64,000 bases of DNA, taken from contig OY282608.1 of assembly GCA_958298945.1 (NCBI GenBank), positions 61,542,951 through 61,606,950 of the forward strand. The letters run 5' to 3'. Position 1 is the stretch's first letter; each line of letters opens with the position of its first letter. The notes under the pieces were generated by a model. It was not told the DNA's origin and made no database searches. It was given only the letters and a program-made list of their open reading frames with translations. Made by a program: the position numbers and the translations under genes. Origin of the DNA: Atherix ibis (lineage: Eukaryota > Arthropoda > Insecta > Diptera > Athericidae). Below are positions 13,871 to 29,770 of this stretch, piece by piece.

Positions 13871-16800
13871 ACCAAGCGAACAAACCAACAAACAAATAAA
13901 CCAACAAACCAACAAGCCAACAAGCCAACAAACCAACAAACCAACAAGCCAATAAACCAACAAATCAACAAACCGGCAAGCCAACTAACCAACAAACGAA
14001 TAAACCAACAAACCAAAAAACAAACAAACCAACAAACCAACAAGCCAACAAATCAATAAACCAACAAGTTAACAAGCCAACAAACCAACAAACCAACAAA
14101 CCAACAAACCAACAAACCAACAAGCCAACAAACCAACAAACCAATAAGCCAACAAACCAACAAACCAACAAACCAAGTAACGAAAAAGCCAACAAACTAA
14201 CAAACCAACAAGCCAATAAGCCAACAAACCAACAAACCAACAAAGCAACAAGCCAACAAGCCAACAAACCAACAAACCAACAAGCCAACAAACCAACAAA
14301 CCAACAAGCCAACAAGCCAACAAACCAACAAACCAACAAACCAACAAGCCAACAAGCCAACAAAACAACAAACCAACAAGCCAACAAACCAACAAACCAA
14401 CAAACCAACAAGCCAACAAGCCAACAAACCAATAAGCCAACAAACCAACAAACCAACAAACCAAAAAACCAACAAACACAACCAACAAACCAACAAACCA
14501 ACAAACCAACAAACCAACAAACCAACAAGCCAACAAACCAACAAATCAACAAACCAACAAGCCATCAAACCAACAAACAAATAAACCAACAAACCAAAAA
14601 ACAAACAAACCAACAAACCAACAAGCCAACAAACCAACAAACCAACTAGCCAACAAGCCAACAAACCAACAAACCAACAAACCAACAAACCAACAAGCCA
14701 ACAAACCAACAAACAAATAAACAAACAAACCAACAACCCAAGTAACGAAAAAGCCAACAAACTAACAAACCAACAAGCCAATAAGCCAACAAACCAACAA
14801 ACCAACAAAGCAACAAGCCAACAAGCCAACAAGCCAACAAACCAACAAACCAACAAGCCAACAAGCCAACAAACCAACAAACCAACAAGCCAACAAGCCA
14901 ACAAACCAACAAACCAACAAACCAACAAGCCAACAAAACAACAAACCAACAAGCCAACAAACCAACAAACCAACAAACCAACAAACCAACAAGCCAACAA
15001 GCCAACAAACCAACAAACCAATAAGCCAACAAACCAACAAACCAACAAACCAAAAAACCAACAAACAAAACCAACAAACCAACAAACCAACAAACCAACA
15101 AACCAACAAACCAACAAACCAACAAGCCAACAAACCAACAAATCAACAAACCGGCAAGCCAACAAACCAACAAACGAATAAACCAACAAACCAATAAGCC
15201 AACAAACCAACAAACCAACAAACCAAGTAACGAAAAAGCCAACAAACTAACAAACCAACAAGCCAATAAGCCAACAAACCAACAAACCAACAAAGCAACA
15301 AGCCAACAAGCCAACAAACCAACAAACCAACAAGCCAACAAACCAACAAACCAACAAGCTAACAAGCCAACAAACCAACAAACCAACAAACCAACAAGCC
15401 AACAAAACAACAAACCAACAAGCCAACAAGCCAACAAACCAACAAACCAACAAACCAACAAACCAACAAGCCAACAAGCCAACAAACCAACAAACCAATA
15501 AGCCAACAAACCAACAAACCAACAAACCAAAAAACCAACAAACAAAACCAACAAACCAACAAACCAACAAACCAACAAACCAACAAACCAACAAACCAAC
15601 AAGCCAACAAACCAACAAATCAACAAACCAACAAGCCATCAAACCAACAAACAAATAAACCAACAAACCAAAAAACAAACAAACCAACAAACCAACAAGC
15701 CAACAAACCAATAAACCAACTAGCCAACAAGCCAACAAACCAACAAACCAACAAACCAACAAACCAACAAACCAACAAGCCAACAAACCAACAAACAAAT
15801 AAACAAACAAACCAACAAACCAACAAACCGACAAACAAAACCAACAAACCAACAAACCAACAAACCAACAAACCAACAAACCAACAAACCAACAAGCCAA
15901 CAAACCAACAAACCAACAAACCAACAAACCAACAAGCCAACAAGCCAACAAACCAACAAACCAACAAACCAACAAGCCAACAAACCAACAAACAAATAAA
16001 CCAACAAACCAACAAACCAACAAACCGACAAACCAACAAACCAAAAAACAAACAAACCAACAAACCAACAAACCAACAAACCAACAAACCAACAAACCAA
16101 CAAACCAACAAACAAATAAACTAACAAACTAAAAAACAAACAAACCAACAAACCAACAAGCCAACAAACCAACAAACCAACAAGCCAACAAGCCAACAAA
16201 CCAACAAACAAATAAACCAACAAACCAAAAAACAAACAAACCAACAAACCAACAAGCCAACAAACCAACAAACCAACAAGCCAACAAGCCAACAAACCAA
16301 CAAAACCAACAAACCAACAAGCCAACAAACCAACAAACCAACAAACCAACAAACCAACAAACCAACAAGCCAACAAGCCAACAAACCAATAAACCAACAA
16401 TCCAACAAACTAACAAACAAATAAACCAACAAGTTAACAAGCCAACAAACCAACAAACCAACAAACCAACAAACCAACAAACCAACAAGCCAACAAACCA
16501 ACAAACCAACAAACCAATAAGCCAACAAACCAACAAACCAACAAACCAAGTAACGAAAAAGCCAACAAACTAACAAACCAACAAGCCAATAAGCCAACAA
16601 ACCAACAAACCAACAAAGCAACAAGCCAACAAGCCAACAAACCAACAAACCAACAAGCCAACAAACCAACAAACCAAGAAGCCAACAAGCCAACAAACCA
16701 ACAAACCAACAAACCAACAAGCCAACAAAACAACAAACCAACAAGCCAACAAACTAACAAACCAACAAACCAACAAACCAACAAGCCAACAAGCCAACAA

Positions 16801-17704
16801 ACCAACAAACCAATAAGCCAACAAACCAACAAACCAACAAACCAAAAAACCAACAAACAAAACCAACAAACCAACAAACCAACAAACCAACAAACCAACA
16901 AACCAACAAGCCAACAAACCAACAAATCAACAAACCAACAAGCCATCAAACCAACAAACAAATAAACCAACAAACCAAAAAACAAACAAACCAACAAACC
17001 AACAAGCCAACAAACCAACAAACCAACTAGCCAACAAGCCAACAAACCAACAGACCAACAAACCAACAAACCAACAAGCCAACAAACCAACAAACAAATA
17101 AACAAACAAACCAAGTAACGAAAAAGCCAACAAACTAACAAACCAACAAGCCAATAAGCCAACAAACCAACAAACCAACAAAGCAAAAAACCAACAAACA
17201 AAACCAACAAACCAACAAACCAACAAACCAACAAACCAACAAACCAACAAACCAACAAGCCAACAAACCAACAAATCAACAAACCAACAAGCCATCAAAC
17301 CAACAAACAAATAAACCAACAAACCAAAAAACAAACAAACCAACAAACCAACAAGCCAACAAACCAACAAACCAACTATACAAGCCAACAAACCAACAAA
17401 CCAACAAACCAACAAACCAACAAACCAACAAACCAACAAGCCAACAAACCAACAAACAAATAAACAAACAAACCAACAAACCAACAAACCGACAAACAAA
17501 ACCAACAAACCAACAAACCAACAAACCAACAAACCAACAAACCAACAAACCAACAAGCCAACAAACCAACAAACCAACAAACCAACAAACCAACAAGCCA
17601 ACAAGCCAACAAACCAACAAACCAACAAACCAACAAGCCAACAAACCAACAAACAAATAAACCAACAAACCAACAAACCAACAAACCGACAAACCAACAA
17701 ACCA
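13871..17704. repeat. GTAACG-marked domain 1
   Basis: Here the unit pair CCAAGTAA CCAAAAAG is replaced by CCAAGTAA CGAAAAAG (C to G in the second unit). The GTAACG marker lies at 14177, 14742, 15227, 16550 and 17115. CCGG, from AACCGGCAAG, occurs at 13973 and 15151, and AAGTTAAC near 14068 and 16433. CCAATAAG units are frequent. Short segments recur within the domain at irregular spacings rather than in one clean tandem period. The part from about 15,160 to 17,120 has a close relative at 32,600-34,570. No gene is present. Confidence 0.85.
15160..17120. repeat. Dispersed duplicate block, member 1
   Basis: About 1.95 kb matching 32,600-34,570 at an offset of 17,441 bp. Anchors are GTAACG (15227/32668 and 16550/33991) and GCCATC (16942/34383). 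Between them the offset shifts by one unit and returns (CCGACAAACAAAACC at 15828/33261, offset 17,433), and it is 17,449 at the last GTAACG (17115/34564). Unlike the other large duplications here, the copies are far apart. Confidence 0.85.
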
Positions 17705-20700
17705 AAAAACCAACAAACCAACAAACCAACAAACCAACAAACCAACAAACCAACAAACCAACAAACAAATAAACTTACAAACTAAAAATCAAACAAACCA
17801 ACAAACCAACAAGCCAACAAACCAACAAACCAACAAGCCAACAAGCCAACAAACCAACAAACAAATAAACCAACAAACCAAAAAACAAACAAACCAACAA
17901 ACCAACAAGCCAGCAAACCAACAAACCAACAAGCCAACAAGCCAACAAACCAACAAAACCAACAAACCAACAAGCCAACAAACCAACAAACCAACAAACC
18001 AACAAACCAACAAACCAACAAGCCAACAAGCCAACAAACCAATAAACCAACAAACCAACAAACCAACAAACCAACAAGCCAACAAACCAACAAACTAACA
18101 AACCAATAAGCCAACAAACCAACAAACCAACAAACCAAGTAACGAAAAAGCCAACAAACTAACAAACCAACAAGCCAATAAGCCAACAAACCAACAAACC
18201 AACAAAGCAACAAGCCAACAAGCCAACAAACCAACAAACCAACAAGCCAACAAACCAACAAACCAAGAAGCCAACAAGCCAACAAACCAACAAACCAACA
18301 AACCAACAAACCAACAAAACAACAAACCAACAAGCCAACAAACCAACAAACCAACAAACCAACAAACCAACAAACCAACAAGCCAACAAGCCAACAAACC
18401 AACAAACCAATAAGCCAACAAACCAACAAACCAACAAACCAAAAAACCAACAAACAAAACCAACAAACCAACAAACCAACAAACCAACAAACCAACAAAC
18501 CAACAAGCCAACAAACCAACAAATCAACAAACCAACAAGCCATCAAACCAACAAACAAATAAACCAACAAACCAAAAAACAAACAAACCAACAAACCAAC
18601 AAGCCAACAAACCAACAAACCAACTAGCCAACAAGCCAACAAACCAACAGACCAACAAACCAACAAACCAACAAGCCAACAAACCAACAAACAAATAAAC
18701 AAACAAACCAACAAACCAAGTAACGAAAAAGCCAACAAACTAACAAACCAACAAGCCAATAAGCCAACAAACCAACAAACCAACAAAGCAACAAGCCAAC
18801 AAGCCAAAAAACCAACAAACCAACAAGCCAACAAACCAACAAACCAACAAGCCAACAAGCCAACAAACCAACAAACCAACAAACCAACAAGCCAACAAAA
18901 CAACAAACCAACAAGCCAACAAACCAACAAACCAACAAACCAAAAAACCAACAAGCCAACAAGCCAACAAACCAACAAACCAATAAGCCAACAAACCAAC
19001 AAACCAACAAACCAAAAAACCAACAAACAAAACCAACAAACCAACAAACCAACAAACCAACAAACCAACAAACCAACAAACCAACAAACGAATAAACCAA
19101 CAAACCAAAAAACAAACAAACCAACAAACCAACAAGCCAACAAACCAACAAACGAATAAACCAACAAACCAAAAAACAAACAAACCAACAAACCAACAAG
19201 CCAATAAACCAACAAACCAACAAGCCAACAAGCCAACAAACCAACAAACCAACAAACCAACAAACCAACAAACCAACAAGCCAACAAACCAACAAACCAA
19301 CAAACCAACAAACCAATAAGCCAACAAACCAACAAACCAACAAACCAAGTAACGAAAAAGCCAACAAACTAACAAACCAACAAGCCAATAAGCCAACAAA
19401 CCAACAAACCAACAAAGCAACAAGCCAACAAGCCAACAAACCAACAAACCAACAAGCCAACAAACCAACAAACCAACAAGCCAACAAGCCAACAAACCAA
19501 CAAACCAACAAACCAACAAGCCAACAAAACAACAAACCAACAAGCCAACAAGCCAACAAACCAACAAACCAACAAACCAACAAACCAACAAGCCAACAAG
19601 CCAACAAACCAACAAACCAATAAGCCAACAAACCAACAAAACAACAAACCAAAAAACCAACAAACAAAACCAACAAACCAACAAACCAACAAACCAACAA
19701 ACCAATAAGCCAACAAACCAACAAATCAACAAACCAACAAGCCATCAAACCAACAAACAAATAAACCAACAAACCAAAAAACAAACAAACCAACAAACCA
19801 ACAAGCCAACAAACCAACAAACCAACTAGCCAACAAGCCAACAAACCAACAAACCAACAAACCAACAAACCAACAAACCAACAAGCCAACAAACCAACAA
19901 ACAAATAAACAAACAAACCAACAAACCAACAAACCGACAAACAAAACCAACAAACCAACAAACCAACAAACCAACAAACCAACAAACCAACAAACCAACA
20001 AGCCAACAAACCAACAAACAAATAAACAAACAAACCAACAAACCAACAAACCGACAAACCAACAAACCAACAAACCAACAAACCAAACAACCAACAAACA
20101 AAACCAACAAACCAACAAACCAACAAACCAACAAACCAACAAACCAACAAGCCAACAAACCAACAATTCAACAAACCAACATGCCAACAAACCAACAAAC
20201 AAATAAACCAACAAACCAAAAAACAAACATACCAACAAACCAACAAGCCAACAAACCAACAAACCAACTAGCCAACAAGCCAACAAACCAACAAACCAAC
20301 AAACCAACAAACCAACAAGCCAACAAACCAACAAACAAATAAACAAACAAACCAACAAACCAACAAACCGACAAACAAAACCAACAAACCAACAAACCAA
20401 CAAACCAACAAACCAACAAACCAACAAACCAACAAGCCAACAAACCAACAAACCAACAAACCAACAAACCAGCAAGCCAACAAACCAACAAACAAATAAA
20501 CAAACAAACCAACAAACCAAAAAACCAACAAACAAAACCAACAAACCAACAAACCAACAAACCAACAAACCAACAAACCAACAAACCAACAAACCAACAA
20601 GCCAACAAACCAACAAACAAATAATCAAACAAACCAACAAACCAACAAACCGACAAACCAACAAACCAAAAAACCAACAAACCAACAAACCAACAAGCCA

Positions 20701-22696
20701 ACAAACCAACAAACCAACAAACCAAGAAGCCAACAAGCCAACAAACCAACAAACCAACAAGCCAACAAACCAACAAACCAACAAACCAACAAGCCAACAA
20801 ACCAACAAACAAATAAACCAACAAACCAAAAAACAAACAAACCAACAAACCAACAAGCCAACAAACTAACAAACCAACAAGCCAACAAGCCAACAAACCA
20901 ACAAACCAAGTAACCAAAAAGCCAACAAACTAACAAACCAACAAGCCAACAAGCCAACAAACCAACAAACCAACAAAGCAACAAGCCAACAAGCCAACAA
21001 ACCAACAAAACAAAAAGCCAAAAAACCAACAAACCAACAAGCCAACAAGCCAACCAACCAACAAACCAACAAACCAACAAGCCAACTTACCAACAAACCA
21101 ACAAGCCAACAAACCAACAAACCAACAAACCAACAAACCAACAAGCCAACAAGTCAACAAACCAACAAACCAACAAGCCAACAAACCAACAAACCAAAAA
21201 ACCAACAAACAAAATCAACAAACCAACAAACCAACAAACCAACAAACCAACAAACAAATAAACCAACAAACCAACAAACCAACAAACCAAAAAACCAACA
21301 AACAAAACCAACAAACCAACAAACCAACAAACCAACAAACCAACAAACCAACAAACCAACAAGCCCACAAACCAACAAACAAATAAACAAACAAACCAAC
21401 AAACCAACAAACCGACAAACCAACAAACCAAAAAACCAACAAACCAACAAACCAACAAGCCAACAAACCAACAAACCAACAAACCAAGAAGCCAACAAGC
21501 CAACAAACCAACAAACCAGCAAGCCAACAAACCAACAAACCAACAAACCAACAAGCCAACAAACCAACAAACAAATAAACCAACAAACCAAAAAACAAAG
21601 AAACCAACAAACCAACAAGCCAACAAACCAACAAACCAACAAGCCAACAAGCCAACAAACCAACAAACCAACAAAACAACAAACCAACAAACCAATAAGC
21701 CAACAAACCAACAAGCCAACAAGCCAACAAACCAACAAACCAATAAGCCAACAAACCAACAAACCAACAAACCAAAAAACCAACAAACAAAACCAACAAA
21801 CCAACAAACCAACAAACCAACAAACCAACAAACCAACAAACCAACAAACGAATAAACCAACAAACCAAAAAACAAACAAACCAACAAACCAACAAGCCAA
21901 CAAACCAACAAATGAATAAACCAACAAACCAAAAAACAAACAAACCAACAAACCAACAAGCCAATAAACCAACAAACCAACAAGCCAACAAGCCAACAAA
22001 CCAACAAACCAACAAACCAACAAACCAACAAACCAACAAGCCAACAAACCAACAAACCAACAAACCAACAAACCAATAAGCCAACAAACCAACAAACCAA
22101 GTAACGAAAAAGCCAACAAACTAACAAACCAACAAGCCAATAAGCCAACAAACCAACAAACCAACAAAGCAACAAGCCAACAAGCCAACAAACCAACAAA
22201 CTAACAAGCCAACAAACCAACAAACCAACAAGCCAACAAGCCAACAAACCAACAAACCAACAAACCAACAAGCCAACAAAACAACAAACCAACAAGCCAA
22301 CAAGCCAACAAACCAACAAACCAACAAACCAACAAACCAACAAGCCAACAAGCCAACAAACCAACAAACCAATAAGCCAACAAACCAACAAAACAACAAA
22401 CCAAAAAACCAACAAACAAAACCAACAAACCAACAAACCAACAAACCAACAAACCAACAAACCAATAAGCCAACAAACCAACAAATCAACAAACCAACAA
22501 GCCATCAAACCAACAAACAAATAAACCAACAAACCAAAAAACAAACAAACCAACAAACCAACAAGCCAACAAACCAACAAACCAACTAGCCAACAAGCCA
22601 ACAAACCAACAAACCAACAAACCAACAAACCAACAAACCAACAAGCCAACAAACCAACAAACAAATAAACAAACAAACCAACAAACCAACAAACCA
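17705..22696. repeat. Higher-order repeat II, copy 1 (~5 kb)
   Basis: First member of a near-identical tandem duplication. Landmarks and partners are AAAAATC (17790/22846), GTAACG (18139/23195, 18720/23776, 19349/24405), AATTC (20165/25221), CTTACC (21086/26062) and GTAACG (22101/27077). The offset is 5,056 bp up to about 20,660 and 4,976 bp afterwards. The change is an 80-bp stretch, 10 whole units at about 20,660-20,750, that copy 2 lacks. In the first 2.9 kb I saw very few substitutions, for example 17775 t against a and 17912 g against a. Confidence 0.92.
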
Positions 22697-22760
22697 ACAA
22701 ACCAACAAGCCAACAAACCAACAAACCAACTAGCCAACAAGCCAACAAACCAACAAACCA

Positions 22761-25700
22761 ACAAACCAACAAACCAACAAACCAACAAACCAACAAACCA
22801 ACAAACCAACAAACCAACAAACAAATAAACTAACAAACTAAAAATCAAACAAACCAACAAACCAACAAGCCAACAAACCAACAAACCAACAAGCCAACAA
22901 GCCAACAAACCAACAAACAAATAAACCAACAAACCAAAAAACAAACAAACCAACAAACCAACAAGCCAACAAACCAACAAACCAACAAGCCAACAAGCCA
23001 ACAAACCAACAAAACCAACAAACCAACAAGCCAACAAACCAACAAACCAACAAACCAACAAACCAACAAACCAACAAGCCAACAAGCCAACAAACCAATA
23101 AACCAACAAACCAACAAACCAACAAACCAACAAGCCAACAAACCAACAAACTAACAAACCAATAAGCCAACAAACCAACAAACCAACAAACCAAGTAACG
23201 AAAAAGCCAACAAACTAACAAACCAACAAGCCAATAAGCCAACAAACCAACAAACCAACAAAGCAACAAGCCAACAAGCCAACAAACCAACAAACCAACA
23301 AGCCAACAAACCAACAAACCAAGAAGCCAACAAGCCAACAAACCAACAAACCAACAAACCAACAAACCAACAAAACAACAAACCAACAAGCCAACAAACC
23401 AACAAACCAACAAACCAACAAACCAACAAACCAACAAGCCAACAAGCCAACAAACCAACAAACCAATAAGCCAACAAACCAACAAACCAACAAACCAAAA
23501 AACCAACAAACAAAACCAACAAACCAACAAACCAACAAACCAACAAACCAACAAACCAACAAGCCAACAAACCAACAAATCAACAAACCAACAAGCCATC
23601 AAACCAACAAACAAATAAACCAACAAACCAAAAAACAAACAAACCAACAAACCAACAAGCCAACAAACCAACAAACCAACTAGCCAACAAGCCAACAAAC
23701 CAACAGACCAACAAACCAACAAACCAACAAGCCAACAAACCAACAAACAAATAAACAAACAAACCAACAAACCAAGTAACGAAAAAGCCAACAAACTAAC
23801 AAACCAACAAGCCAATAAGCCAACAAACCAACAAACCAACAAAGCAACAAGCCAACAAGCCAAAAAACCAACAAACCAACAAGCCAACAAACCAACAAAC
23901 CAACAAGCCAACAAGCCAACAAACCAACAAACCAACAAACCAACAAGCCAACAAAACAACAAACCAACAAGCCAACAAACCAACAAACCAACAAACCAAA
24001 AAACCAACAAGCCAACAAGCCAACAAACCAACAAACCAATAAGCCAACAAACCAACAAACCAACAAACCAAAAAACCAACAAACAAAACCAACAAACCAA
24101 CAAACCAACAAACCAACAAACCAACAAACCAACAAACCAACAAACGAATAAACCAACAAACCAAAAAACAAACAAACCAACAAACCAACAAGCCAACAAA
24201 CCAACAAACGAATAAACCAACAAACCAAAAAACAAACAAACCAACAAACCAACAAGCCAATAAACCAACAAACCAACAAGCCAACAAGCCAACAAACCAA
24301 CAAACCAACAAACCAACAAACCAACAAACCAACAAGCCAACAAACCAACAAACCAACAAACCAACAAACCAATAAGCCAACAAACCAACAAACCAACAAA
24401 CCAAGTAACGAAAAAGCCAACAAACTAACAAACCAACAAGCCAATAAGCCAACAAACCAACAAACCAACAAAGCAACAAGCCAACAAGCCAACAAACCAA
24501 CAAACCAACAAGCCAACAAACCAACAAACCAACAAGCCAACAAGCCAACAAACCAACAAACCAACAAACCAACAAGCCAACAAAACAACAAACCAACAAG
24601 CCAACAAGCCAACAAACCAACAAACCAACAAACCAACAAACCAACAAGCCAACAAGCCAACAAACCAACAAACCAATAAGCCAACAAACCAACAAAACAA
24701 CAAACCAAAAAACCAACAAACAAAACCAACAAACCAACAAACCAACAAACCAACAAACCAATAAGCCAACAAACCAACAAATCAACAAACCAACAAGCCA
24801 TCAAACCAACAAACAAATAAACCAACAAACCAAAAAACAAACAAACCAACAAACCAACAAGCCAACAAACCAACAAACCAACTAGCCAACAAGCCAACAA
24901 ACCAACAAACCAACAAACCAACAAACCAACAAACCAACAAGCCAACAAACCAACAAACAAATAAACAAACAAACCAACAAACCAACAAACCGACAAACAA
25001 AACCAACAAACCAACAAACCAACAAACCAACAAACCAACAAACCAACAAACCAACAAGCCAACAAACCAACAAACAAATAAACAAACAAACCAACAAACC
25101 AACAAACCGACAAACCAACAAACCAACAAACCAACAAACCAAACAACCAACAAACAAAACCAACAAACCAACAAACCAACAAACCAACAAACCAACAAAC
25201 CAACAAGCCAACAAACCAACAATTCAACAAACCAACATGCCAACAAACCAACAAACAAATAAACCAACAAACCAAAAAACAAACATACCAACAAACCAAC
25301 AAGCCAACAAACCAACAAACCAACTAGCCAACAAGCCAACAAACCAACAAACCAACAAACCAACAAACCAACAAGCCAACAAACCAACAAACAAATAAAC
25401 AAACAAACCAACAAACCAACAAACCGACAAACAAAACCAACAAACCAACAAACCAACAAACCAACAAACCAACAAACCAACAAACCAACAAGCCAACAAA
25501 CCAACAAACCAACAAACCAACAAACCAGCAAGCCAACAAACCAACAAACAAATAAACAAACAAACCAACAAACCAAAAAACCAACAAACAAAACCAACAA
25601 ACCAACAAACCAACAAACCAACAAACCAACAAACCAACAAACCAACAAACCAACAAGCCAACAAACCAACAAACAAATAATCAAACAAACCAACAAACCA

Positions 25701-27672
25701 ACAAACCGACAAACCAACAAACCAACAAACCAACAAGCCAACAAACCAACAAACCAACAAACCAACAAGCCAACAAACCAACAAACAAATAAACCAACAA
25801 ACCAAAAAACAAACAAACCAACAAACCAACAAGCCAACAAACTAACAAACCAACAAGCCAACAAGCCAACAAACCAACAAACCAAGTAACCAAAAAGCCA
25901 ACAAACTAACAAACCAACAAGCCAACAAGCCAACAAACCAACAAACCAACAAAGCAACAAGCCAACAAGCCAACAAACCAACAAAACAAAAAGCCAAAAA
26001 ACCAACAAACCAACAAGCCAACAAGCCAACCAACCAACAAACCAACAAACCAACAAGCCAACTTACCAACAAACCAACAAGCCAACAAACCAACAAACCA
26101 ACAAACCAACAAACCAACAAGCCAACAAGTCAACAAACCAACAAACCAACAAGCCAACAAACCAACAAACCAAAAAACCAACAAACAAAATCAACAAACC
26201 AACAAACCAACAAACCAACAAACAAATAAACCAACAAACCAACAAACCAACAAACCAAAAAACCAACAAACAAAACCAACAAACCAACAAACCAACAAAC
26301 CAACAAACCAACAAACCAACAAACCAACAAGCCCACAAACCAACAAACAAATAAACAAACAAACCAACAAACCAACAAACCGACAAACCAACAAACCAAA
26401 AAACCAACAAACCAACAAACCAACAAGCCAACAAACCAACAAACCAACAAACCAAGAAGCCAACAAGCCAACAAACCAACAAACCAGCAAGCCAACAAAC
26501 CAACAAACCAACAAACCAACAAGCCAACAAACCAACAAACAAATAAACCAACAAACCAAAAAACAAAGAAACCAACAAACCAACAAGCCAACAAACCAAC
26601 AAACCAACAAGCCAACAAGCCAACAAACCAACAAACCAACAAAACAACAAACCAACAAACCAATAAGCCAACAAACCAACAAGCCAACAAGCCAACAAAC
26701 CAACAAACCAATAAGCCAACAAACCAACAAACCAACAAACCAAAAAACCAACAAACAAAACCAACAAACCAACAAACCAACAAACCAACAAACCAACAAA
26801 CCAACAAACCAACAAACGAATAAACCAACAAACCAAAAAACAAACAAACCAACAAACCAACAAGCCAACAAACCAACAAACGAATAAACCAACAAACCAA
26901 AAAACAAACAAACCAACAAACCAACAAGCCAATAAACCAACAAACCAACAAGCCAACAAGCCAACAAACCAACAAACCAACAAACCAACAAACCAACAAA
27001 CCAACAAGCCAACAAACCAACAAACCAACAAACCAACAAACCAATAAGCCAACAAACCAACAAACCAACAAACCAAGTAACGAAAAAGCCAACAAACTAA
27101 CAAACCAACAAGCCAATAAGCCAACAAACCAACAAACCAACAAAGCAACAAGCCAACAAGCCAACAAACCAACAAACCAACAAGCCAACAAACCAACAAA
27201 CCAACAAGCCAACAAGCCAACAAACCAACAAACCAACAAACCAACAAGCCAACAAAACAACAAACCAACAAGCCAACAAGCCAACAAACCAACAAGCCAA
27301 CAAACCAACAAACCAACAAGCCAACAAGCCAACAAACCAACAAACCAATAAGCCAACAAACCAACAAAACAACAAACAAAAAAACCAACAAACAAAACCA
27401 ACAAACCAACAAACCAACAAACCAACAAACCAACAAACCAATAAGCCAACAAACCAACAAATCAACAAACCAACAAGCCATCAAACCAACAAACAAATAA
27501 ACCAACAAACCAAAAAACAAACAAACCAACAAACCAACAAGCCAACAAACCAACAAACCAACTAGCCAACAAGCCAACAAACCAACAAACCAACAAACCA
27601 ACAAACCAACAAACCAACAAGCCAACAAACCAACAAACAAATAAACAAACAAACCAACAAACCAACAAACCG
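22761..27672. repeat. Higher-order repeat II, copy 2 (~4.9 kb)
   Basis: Second member of the ~5-kb duplication, separated from copy 1 by about 64 bp of plain octamers. It matches copy 1 landmark by landmark and lacks 10 units near 25,720. In the last 0.6 kb small differences appear, such as CAAACAAAAAAACC near 27,375 where copy 1 has CAAACCAAAAAACC (about 22,399), and one A/G unit change near 27,297. The match ends near 27,673, where CCGACAAACAAAA appears in place of plain octamers. The first part of higher-order repeat III overlaps its tail. Confidence 0.92.
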
Positions 27673-29770
27673 ACAAACAAAACCAACAAACCAACAAACC
27701 AACAAACCAACAAACCAACAAACCAACAAACCAACAAACCAACAAGCCAACAAACCAACAAACAAATAAACAAACAAACCAACAAACCAACAAACCGACA
27801 AACCAACAAACCAACAAACCAACAAACCAAACAACCAACAAACAAAACCAACAAACCAACAAACCAACAAACCAACAAACCAACAAACCAACAAGCCAAC
27901 AAACCAACAATTCAACAAACCAACATGCCAACAAACCAACAAACAAATAAACCAACAAACCAAAAAACAAACATACCAACAAACCAACAAGCCAACAAAC
28001 CAACAAACCAACTAGCCAACAAGCCAACAAACCAACAAACCAACAAACCAACAAACCAACAAGCCAACAAACCAACAAACAAATAAACAAACAAACCAAC
28101 AAACCAACAAACCGACAAACAAAACCAACAAACCAACAAACCAACAAACCAACAAACCAACAAACCAACAAACCAACAAACCAACAAGCCAACAAACCAA
28201 CAAACCAACAAACCAACAAACCAGCAAGCCAACAAACCAACAAACAAATAAACAAACAAACCAACAAACCAAAAAACCAACAAACAAAACCAACAAACCA
28301 ACAAACCAACAAACCAAAAAACCAACAAACCAACAAACTAACAAACCAACAAGCCAACAAACCAACAAACAAATAATCAAACAAACCAACAAACCAACAA
28401 ACCGACAAACCAACAAACCAAAAAACCAACAAACCAACAAACCAACAAGCCAACAAACCAACAAACCAACAAACCAAGAAGCCAACAAGCCAACAAACCA
28501 ACAAACCAACAAGCCAACAAACCAACAAACCAACAAACCAACAAGCCAACAAACCAACAAACAAATAAACCAACAAACCAAAAAACAAACAAACCAACAA
28601 ACCAACAAGCCAACAAACTAACAAACTAACAAGCCAACAAGCCAACAAACCAACAAACCAAGTAACCAAAAAGCCAACAAACTAACAAACCAACAAGCCA
28701 ACAAGCCAACAAACCAACAAACCAACAAAGCAACAAGCCAACAAGCCAACAAACCAACAAAACAAAAAGCCAAAAAACCAACAAACCAACAAGCCAACAA
28801 GCCAACCAACCAACAAACCAACAAACCAACAAGCCAACTTACCAACAAACCAACAAGCCAACAAACCAACAAACCAACAAACCAACAAACCAACAAGCCA
28901 ACAAGTCAACAAACCAACAAACCAACAAGCCAACAAACCAACAAACCAAAAAACCAACAAACAAAATCAACAAACCAACAAACCAACAAACCAACAAACC
29001 AACAAACAAATAAACCAACAAACCAACAAACCAACAAACCAAAAAACCAACAAACAAAACCAACAAACCAACAAACCAACAAACCAACAAACCAACAAAC
29101 CAACAAACCAACAAGCCCACAAACCAACAAACAAATAAACAAACAAACCAACAAACCAACAAACCGACAAACCAACAAACCAAAAAACCAACAAACCAAC
29201 AAACCAACAAGCCAACAAACCAACAAACCAACAAACCAAGAAGCCAACAAGCCAACAAACCAACAAACCAGCAAGCCAACAAACCAACAAACCAACAAAC
29301 CAACAAGCCAACAAACCAACAAACAAATAAACCAACAAACCAAAAAACAAAGAAACCAACAAACCAACAAGCCAACAAACCAACAAACCAACAAGCCAAC
29401 AAGCCAACAAACCAACAAACCAACAAAACAACAAACCAACAAACCAATAAGCCAACAAACCAACAAACGAACAAACAACAAACCAACAAACCAACAAACC
29501 AACAAACCAACAAACCAACAAGCCAACAAGCCAACAAACCAACAAATTAACAATCCAACAAACTAACAAACAAATAAACCAACAAACCAACAAACCAACA
29601 AACCAACAAACCAAAAAACCAACAAACCAATCAGCCAACAAACCAACAAACAAATAAACCAAATAACCAAAAAACAAACAAACCAACAAACCAACAAGTC
29701 AACAAACCAACAAACCAACAAGCCAACAAACCAACAAACTAACAAACCAACAAATTAACAAACCAACAAA
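27470..29770. repeat. Higher-order repeat III, copy 1 (~2.29 kb)
   Basis: A module defined by four landmarks in fixed order: GCCATC (27477), AATTC (27909), CTTACC (28838) and AAATAACC (29661), closing with AAATTAAC at 29752. It is followed directly by a second copy at offset 2285-2301 bp. Partial relatives lie in both copies of repeat II (GCCATC 19741 and 24797, AATTC 20165 and 25221, CTTACC 21086 and 26062). Confidence 0.88.
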
